64,000 nt of DNA from Cladopsammia gracilis. Lineage: Eukaryota > Cnidaria > Anthozoa > Scleractinia > Dendrophylliidae. The DNA is taken from the NCBI GenBank assembly GCA_022457155.1, contig JAJGOT010000052.1:612001-676000 (forward strand), given 5' to 3'. The notes under the pieces were generated by a model. It saw nothing but the letters and a program-made list of their open reading frames with translations. It was not told the DNA's origin and searched no databases. This document shows positions 58,212 to 64,000 of this stretch, piece by piece. How positions within the stretch are numbered: the stretch's first letter is position 1; each line of letters starts with the position of its first letter. The position numbers were made by a program, and so were the translations under genes.

Positions 58212-59177
58212 TTAGGGATTGTTCGATAATTATGGCTAAGAGGGGGCCGGTGTGTTCATTTTTCATTTCCGCAAAAAAAAAATAGGGGGGGGGGTACATT
58301 TTTAGTTTTGGTATTATTAACAATGTTTCTGCTTTACGTGGAACGCTTCTTGGGCCAACAATACATCTTCTCGTGTCAATTCTTGTAGGGATTTTCTCAC
58401 AAAAACTCCCACCTTTGATGCTTCTCTTATGTCAGATCGTTTTTCAGCCCAGGTGATGTTTATAATAGGCTCTGTGATAGGATTTTTCGACAGTTTTTCG
58501 CTGTTCATCTTCCTTCTGTACAATTAACTCCCAGGCGTTATGCACTACCTGGAAAAGTGAACTGCGACTGAGGGAACTTCAGATCAAACGGGGGGAGGGA
58601 GAGCACAGATTTTGTACAACACCTAAGGGGCCGATTACATGGCGAATTTCAGCCCGGGCTGAAATTTCAACCCGGTCAACCGGGCTGAAATTTCGTTGTG
58701 ATTACATGACAAATTTCAGCCGGGGCTGAGATTTCAGCCCGGGCACCAAGTTTAAAATTGCGCGGGAAGATTGCTAACGAGAATAAAATGGCGTCTGAAA
58801 TGGCGACTGGGCATGCCCAAATTCACTTTTCAGCCCGGGCTGAAATTATGATGCGATTACATGGCGAATTTCAGCCCGTTTGGCCGGGCTGAAAATTCCA
58901 GCCCGGTTTCTGAAACCGGGCTGGAATTTTCAGCCCGAGCTGAAACTCGGCCCGGGCCGAAACTTTCTTCATGTAATCGCTAACTTCATTTTAAAAGGAT
59001 TTATTTCGGAAGCCGGGCTGAAATCTCAGCCCGGGCTGAAATTCGCCATGTAATCGGCCCCTAAGTCGGAAGGGTACATTTTTTTGTAAACACGGAATAT
59101 TGGGGGGTACGTTTTTCACTGTGCCTTTTTTAGAAATAAACACCGGCCCCCTCTTAGCCATAATTAACGAACACTCC
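58212..59177. mobile_element. Composite element with AGAGGGGGCCGGTG ends
   Basis: GGGATTGTTCGATAATTATG and GCTAAGAGGGGGCCGGTGT near 58214 pair with the inverse near 59140-59177. Between them are a short minus frame (58317-58523, unassigned, ending AEKRSDIREASKVGVF... HVKQKHC) and the nested element 58626-59061. Confidence 0.6.
58626..59061. mobile_element. Nested element built from TTTCAGCCCGGGCTGAAA palindromes
   Basis: Terminal inverted repeats AGGGGCCGATTACATGGCG. The interior is a dense array of the half-motif TTTCAGCCCGG in both orientations, often as the full palindrome. No coding sequence. Confidence 0.75.
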
Positions 59178-59179
59178 CT

Positions 59180-59750
59180 TTTAACTCTGGAAATTTTGCA
59201 GTTTCTTAACAATCAGGCACCCGACAACACTGCCAACACAATAAACCAACAATAGTTTCGGCATGCAAGAAATAGCCGGAAATTTGTCCTATATGTTCAA
59301 GAGTGTATTTTTTTTTACTGAACATTCTTCTCCATTGTTGCAGACCTCTGCCACCTCTCGCACCCACTTCCTATAGTGTGAGCAGTATCCCCCTTTTTTT
59401 CATTCCCCACAATCCGTGCGTCTGCATGCCGCAGTCCATTTCGAAACCTGTTCATGCGCGCGAATCTCACAGACTCGTCTCCCTCCACGCGCGGCACTGA
59501 TAGTCTACTCAAGAAGCTTGACCCGCAATACACACTGTATATTGTGTTACAAGTGCCATTGTGAAATCTTTAATATATGTTAACCTGTGTGTACAAGATA
59601 TATTTCCTTCTTGGTTGCATTTAAATGGCAAAAAGAAACAATTAACAAGAGAAGTCACAAATGAAATTAGCAGCCATTTATCGTAACAAAAGGAATTGTT
59701 GTAAGTGTGCTTTTTTTCATTTCTGTTACTGGTAGCGCGTGTGACCTTCA
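59180..59750. other. 3' flank of the membrane-protein gene, no gene seen
   Basis: No repeat ends or coding motifs recognised. Confidence 0.45.
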
Positions 59751-59752
59751 TC

Positions 59753-60445
59753 CTAATCCTCATCGTTGTCAACTTCTTTTAATGTTGTTATTGTCGCAAG
59801 AACCCCAAACAGATAAGTCGGTGCAACATCTGTTTCGTTCACAAATATTTTCCACGTGGGAAACAATTCAAATGCGGGTCGCTCTATCACTCCTAAGATC
59901 GAACTCGCTTTGGAATCCTTTAATGTCATTGTTTTGTCAAATCCCAAACGAAAATGATCAGCCTGTGCAAATTCATCACCGTGTGAGTTTTTTATCACAT
60001 AAACCTCAGGAATTATTCCAAACCCGCTCCAGTTATATTCCACTTTATAGTTTGTTGCGTTGATTTTCCACTTTTCTTCAATGTCGTACGTGTCGCCCCA
60101 AAACAAAGATCTCTTCTTCACAACAACTGCGATTTCGCCATCCTTGTTTAGCAAATAAAATGTCCATGTTGCCTCACATAAAATGCACCTTTTTGCTTGG
60201 CCGATCTGCTTCCCTTCTGTCGATAAAAACAGTATTTCTGTGTAAGCATCAAAGGTGTTTGGTCGCGTAGTGACGTAACGACTTGGAAAATCGAGCTTCT
60301 TGTTGGCAAATTTTAGATTTTCCTCTTCTTCGTTTTCCTGGACGCTGGTGGAGATTGCGATAATTATAACGATCACTATTATGAGAACTACCGCAATGCA
60401 AAGCCTTGTTTTCGTACAGAAGATTGCATTTTGAACTCGATTCAT
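59753..60445 (-). CDS. Single-exon membrane-anchored protein with LOR/tubby-like C-terminal domain
   Basis: 230-residue uninterrupted frame. A short basic N-terminus (NRVQNAIFCTKTR) precedes one hydrophobic helix at about residues 15-32 and a Glu-rich stalk. The remaining ~170 residues alternate short beta-like strands, with features such as FLSTEGKQIG, TFYLLNKDGE, VVKKRSLFWGDTY and NSHGDEFAQADH that resemble the LURP-one-related / scramblase-tubby superfamily. That fold assignment is pattern recognition, not a search result. A type II membrane orientation is likely from the basic residues before the helix; sites N-A-T, N-W-S and N-E-T could then be glycosylated. It lies on the same strand as the NEK4 copies, 2 kb upstream of the right copy's start. 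No intron is needed. The function is unknown. Confidence 0.75.
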   Translation of the reverse strand: MNRVQNAIFCTKTRLCIAVVLIIVIVIIIAISTSVQENEEEENLKFANKKLDFPSRYVTTRPNTFDAYTEILFLSTEGKQIGQAKRCILCEATWTFYLLNKDGEIAVVVKKRSLFWGDTYDIEEKWKINATNYKVEYNWSGFGIIPEVYVIKNSHGDEFAQADHFRLGFDKTMTLKDSKASSILGVIERPAFELFPTWKIFVNETDVAPTYLFGVLATITTLKEVDNDED

Positions 60446-60759
60446 CTTTTAAGATCCTTTAACACGACGCAAAATTTCTTGTGAATTAACTAAGGTGCAA
60501 AGCTTGTTTAGCCGGAGTGACGAATTGATAAGTCGATTGTTTTCACTGTGACATGTACTTGATCGCGATAAAGTATTTTGCAATTGGCGAGCCTCGTTAT
60601 GCAATTTTTAAAAGATGTCAAAGACTGGATTCTTTCGGAGATTCACTGGAACCTGATGAACCGAAAAGAAACATCCTAGATATTTTTTGCATTATATTTA
60701 CGGTCACCCTTGGGGAATGGCTAACCGACCAACCGAAAGATCCGTCACATGCACAAGAC

Positions 60760-61214
60760 CCGGGGGAGTATTCAACAAAGTTTTGTACGGGGATGCTCCA
60801 CCCCGAGGTCCAACCCTTACCATTTTATGTCTCATTTTTGACAGAAAAGGCAACCCTTTCATATACCTTCATAGAAAATTGCCCCCCTTTCATATATACC
60901 TATCCACCCCGAGGTCCAAACCCTTTCCCTTTATTTATGTACCATTTTTGACAGAAAATAGCCCCCTTTCATATACCTACAGTAGAAACACTGCATGTCT
61001 TTACTATAGGCCTTGAAATAAACTTATGGACGATATCCAAAAGCGTTACCACTATTGGTGTCAACCAAACAATAATATTATTTATTCAGTTCAGATTATG
61101 GCAGTTTTCCCTACCCTTTTATATACCTCCAGCCTAAAAAAGGGTACCCCTTTCGGGCAGAGCATCCCCGCGGTATAACCCATTATATTAATATAGGGAG
61201 TATCCCTCCCGGAT
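60760..61214. mobile_element. hAT-like MITE with 8-bp target duplication (second copy)
   Basis: CACAAGAC flanks both sides (60752-60759, 61215-61222). Interior and ends match the element at 54632-55063 (TACGGGGATGCTCC, CCCTTTCATATACC). Confidence 0.85.
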
Positions 61215-61219
61215 CACAA

Positions 61220-62090
61220 GACAAATAATTGACTGCAAAGCATGTTATACCTCTCCTGGAAACAAAAAAATAAATTACAGAATATTTTTACCAATAGGCA
61301 TCCTGACAAATATATATTTTAAATAATGAATATGCGTATGGTTTGATCATCTACTGACAGGTGAAGGCAATAAAAATAACTCGTTGGGTCTTTTTCAACT
61401 CGAACCGGTTTGACTGTATTATGTTATTTTACTTTATTTTTCTACTGTCTGATTTGTCCTCCGCATTTCCGTTATTGCGCAAAAACCGTTACTGAGTACA
61501 GCGTGACACACGCACACGTACTGTGAGTGACAAACTTCAGTATTTTCCCAATCAGCTCGATGGGTGACGTCACATTCTATTACGCACCAAGGACGACGCG
61601 ACTGGGAACGAGTATTTTCTCCTTCATTTTGTCCGTACCTACCTGAAGAAGGCTGGTTTGGCCAGCCGAAATATAATACTTTATCAGTTTAGACTTTAAA
61701 AATCGACGTTGTATCGATATCTGGCTGCTACAATTAATATAAAAAAGATGTCTTTCATACATTAGGTACAATTCACAGCAAACTTGCAGCTTAAGCTTAC
61801 ATGTAAATGTACTGAGGGGCGGGGCTCCCATATAAAAATGACGCCGTCGTGCCTCTTAGGGGTCACAATTTCTAGCTTGGTACCGTTAGAGCGCTAAAAT
61901 CTAAAATGATCACCGTTTGAATTATCGCAGAACGCTTTACGGAAAAAAATATGGCAGTAGTAAGGGTGTCAGTTTATGTATTGTTTTAGAATTGGAATAA
62001 AAAAATCCATTTGAGCCACGCCCGTCACGCGAGATTCTGGTTTTGGGTGTTTTTCGAAAGTTTCTGACGAGCACCCCTCACTCATGATCA
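61220..62090. other. Intergenic stretch with one hammerhead-like motif
   Basis: 61643-61671 on the plus strand reads CTGAAGA, an extra A, stem GGCTGG/CCAGCC, GAAA. ATAT follows as a possible self-complementary stem III. Otherwise no gene. Confidence 0.4.
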
Positions 62091-62095
62091 CACAC

Positions 62096-62520
62096 TCACT
62101 CAGCCGGCTGCAAGGCAGTCGGCCACGATCTTTCTCCATTGCTTGCGATCTTTGCCAGCCCTTCTGATTTCATGTGGGAGCGGCGTTGGTGGAACATTGT
62201 TTTCGGCCTGCCGAGTTTACGTTTTCGATGCTGAGGTTGGAATAAGGCATATTTGTTAATTGGCTCATCAGTTGGTCTCCTCAGGATGTGACCGAGAAAT
62301 TTTAGCTGGTGGTGGTGAATTTCTTTGACTAAAGGCTTCTGCTGGACCTGGTTCAAAACCTCCTCATTCCGGACGAAATCTAATCACTTGATGCCAAGCA
62401 TTACTCGATAGCAACTTGTGGTGAAGCTGTTTAATCTGTCTTCAAGCCTCTGTGTCAGTATCCAGCTTTCGCAACCGTAAAGCAGAATGGATAAGCAGGT
62501 TGTCTGGGAGACAAATTCAG
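62096..62520 (-). pseudogene. Non-LTR retrotransposon ORF2 C-terminal fragment
   Basis: Minus strand encodes LLYGCESW, then, after a stop, HHQLKFLGHILRRP and RKRKLGRPKT. This is the ending of RTE/CR1-like ORF2 proteins (YG.E.W ... LGH..R ... RGRP). Only the end survives. Confidence 0.65.
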
Positions 62521-62629
62521 ACAAAAAATCCGGTCTCGACAGTTATATTTCCATATGAAAGCAAAACTCTTTAAATGCAAGATCTGTTTGAAGACACTGA
62601 GGTATAATAGCATATATTATTATATTATT

Positions 62630-62725
62630 AGATTCTGACTACGCGAACCATTGTTACTGTTGTTCTGACTATGCAAACCATAGTTACTGTTGTTCTGACT
62701 ATGCAAAATGTTATTGTTCATTAAA
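62630..62725. repeat. Short tandem repeat, ~33-bp unit
   Basis: About three units of TTCTGACTATGCAAACCA(T/A)(A)GTTACTGTTG. Confidence 0.6.
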
Positions 62726-63142
62726 ATTGTTTTTTCATGCTTGCCTGTTTTTGTCAAAAACAAATAAGTGCCCCTCTCTAATAAGTTTACTCCCTTGAGC
62801 TACCAAAAGTAAATACCCTGGGAGCTAAATTGAATCATTTCAGTAACGAATTAATGGGTTTCTTTTCTGGAAAATTAAATGAATATACTTGCCTACAAAA
62901 ACAAGTACTACATGTATGGTCATTATCTAAATTTAGTAAATATATAATTTTTTCATAATTATTATTATAAAATTACACATTTACTCATTAATCATTACAG
63001 TGTAACATGCCTTATCATGAGCACCCAAAAAAAACATTTTTACAAAATTTAATGATATCAACAGCTAATTCTTATAATCATTTTCATAACTGTGGATATG
63101 TGTGAAGCAATAGTGAATAAATTCTTGGTATTTTGTAACTAA

Positions 63143-63311
63143 GGGCCTGGTCGCACTACAGTCAAAAACAAAATATTAGCCTGTGCAAAAATCGAGGAAA
63201 ACAAAAGAAACCACTCCGGTGGGACACGCTTTTTGTGGAATGTTTTTGTTTTTATGTAATCATCTTGCACAGGCTAATTTTTGTTTTTGACTATAGTGCG
63301 ACCAGGTCCTA
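63143..63311. mobile_element. ~170-bp MITE
   Basis: AGGGCCTGGTCGCACTACAG and TCAAAAACAAA pair with the inverse at the right (TTTGTTTTTGACTATAGTGC). Confidence 0.75.
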
Positions 63312-63718
63312 ACTTTACACTCCAGTGAAAAACATGAAGCAACAAGATAACATTCCATCACGCTCAAATTTGGGAGGTGGTGTGCCTGTCAATTGAATTC
63401 GCTCTCTCTCATTGGCTAATAGTAAGAAAGTTTCTTGGTTGCTCGCAGTAAGGCGCTTTGCACTGTAATGACTGAACAAGCTTTCCTGATATGTTGCTGG
63501 TTTCTATTTTCATTGTGGAATGCATAATATTTTGCCATTCATTGATTGAATATAAATGCAACAGAACAATGTAAAATTTCTTGGTGTTGTGGATGTTCCA
63601 GCCTGTTCCAGCATGGCAAACTAGGAAAGCAGGTGAGGTAATGCCTGTAAGCATTCTTAACAAATAGTCATTCCAGTATACCAGAAGCTGGTATACCCTC
63701 TTTCATGCCTATCCCCCT

Positions 63719-64000
63719 CCCTGGGGGGGGGGGTACTCCCTATAATATAATGGGCTATACAGGGATGCTCAGCCCGAAAGGGGTACCTTTTTTAGGCTGG
63801 AGGTATATGAAAGGGTCGGGATTTTACGAGTTGAAGTATATGAAAGGGTAGGGATTTCCCGAAGAATGGGATAGGGTAGCGAAAACACGTCGTTGAAGCA
63901 TAAAAAGGGTAGGGAAAACTGCCATTCAAGTAGTATAAAAAGGGCCATTCAAAATATATCAAACAGATGCACATAAAGGCTATATGAAAGGGGTACCATT
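63719..64000. mobile_element. hAT-like MITE, third copy, cut by window end
   Basis: Poly-G, then TACTCCCTATAATATAATGG, CGAAAGGGGTACC and repeated GTATATGAAAGGGTAGGGA. Same family as 54632-55063 and 60760-61214; the far end is outside the window. Confidence 0.75.

Overview
This looks like AT-rich, repeat-crowded nuclear DNA of an anthozoan cnidarian, probably a stony coral or close relative. The assignment is inferred from long-intron genes with GT-AG splice sites, many short palindromic transposons, Penelope-like retroelement (PLE) pieces and a very NEK4-like kinase gene. No prokaryotic operon, CRISPR array or rRNA gene was seen.

The backbone is a tandem duplication of one minus-strand gene, the NIMA-related kinase NEK4. 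The right copy (38,989-57,734) can be assembled by eye into 17 exons whose phases all agree, giving a 772-residue protein with every kinase motif. The left copy (exons at 6,894-29,934; the rest lies beyond the window or is lost) keeps the same exon order and splice sites. It has lost the metal-binding Asp of the DLG motif (D151G), has V20M in the glycine loop, and its exon 9 is cut by foreign DNA. It is either a truncated pseudokinase or a young pseudogene. One other intact gene follows: a single-exon membrane-anchored protein with a LURP-one/tubby-like fold signature (59,753-60,445, minus).

Everything else is mobile or repeated DNA. 41-6,522 is a fold-back complex of long inverted arms around a core that appears in both orientations, interrupted by a head-to-head PLE pair that ends in hammerhead-ribozyme-like motifs and is flanked by a 12-bp target duplication. 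6.5-30 kb is the left NEK4 copy, whose introns hold a Tx1/L1-like LINE (20.1-24.0 kb), a Polinton-like DNA polymerase B fragment (24.0-25.7 kb), SINEs, a THAP-domain element and several MITEs. 30-39 kb is intergenic with a 1.1-1.2 kb tandem duplication and minisatellites. 39-58 kb is the right NEK4 copy, with a 106-bp satellite in its last intron, a triplicated exon segment, and hAT-like, TTAA-type and pogo-like MITEs, some nested. 58-64 kb holds further MITEs, the membrane-protein gene and a LINE fragment.

Because the two NEK4 copies are collinear, each serves as an empty site for insertions in the other. This lets several transposons be delimited and relatively dated from the sequence alone.
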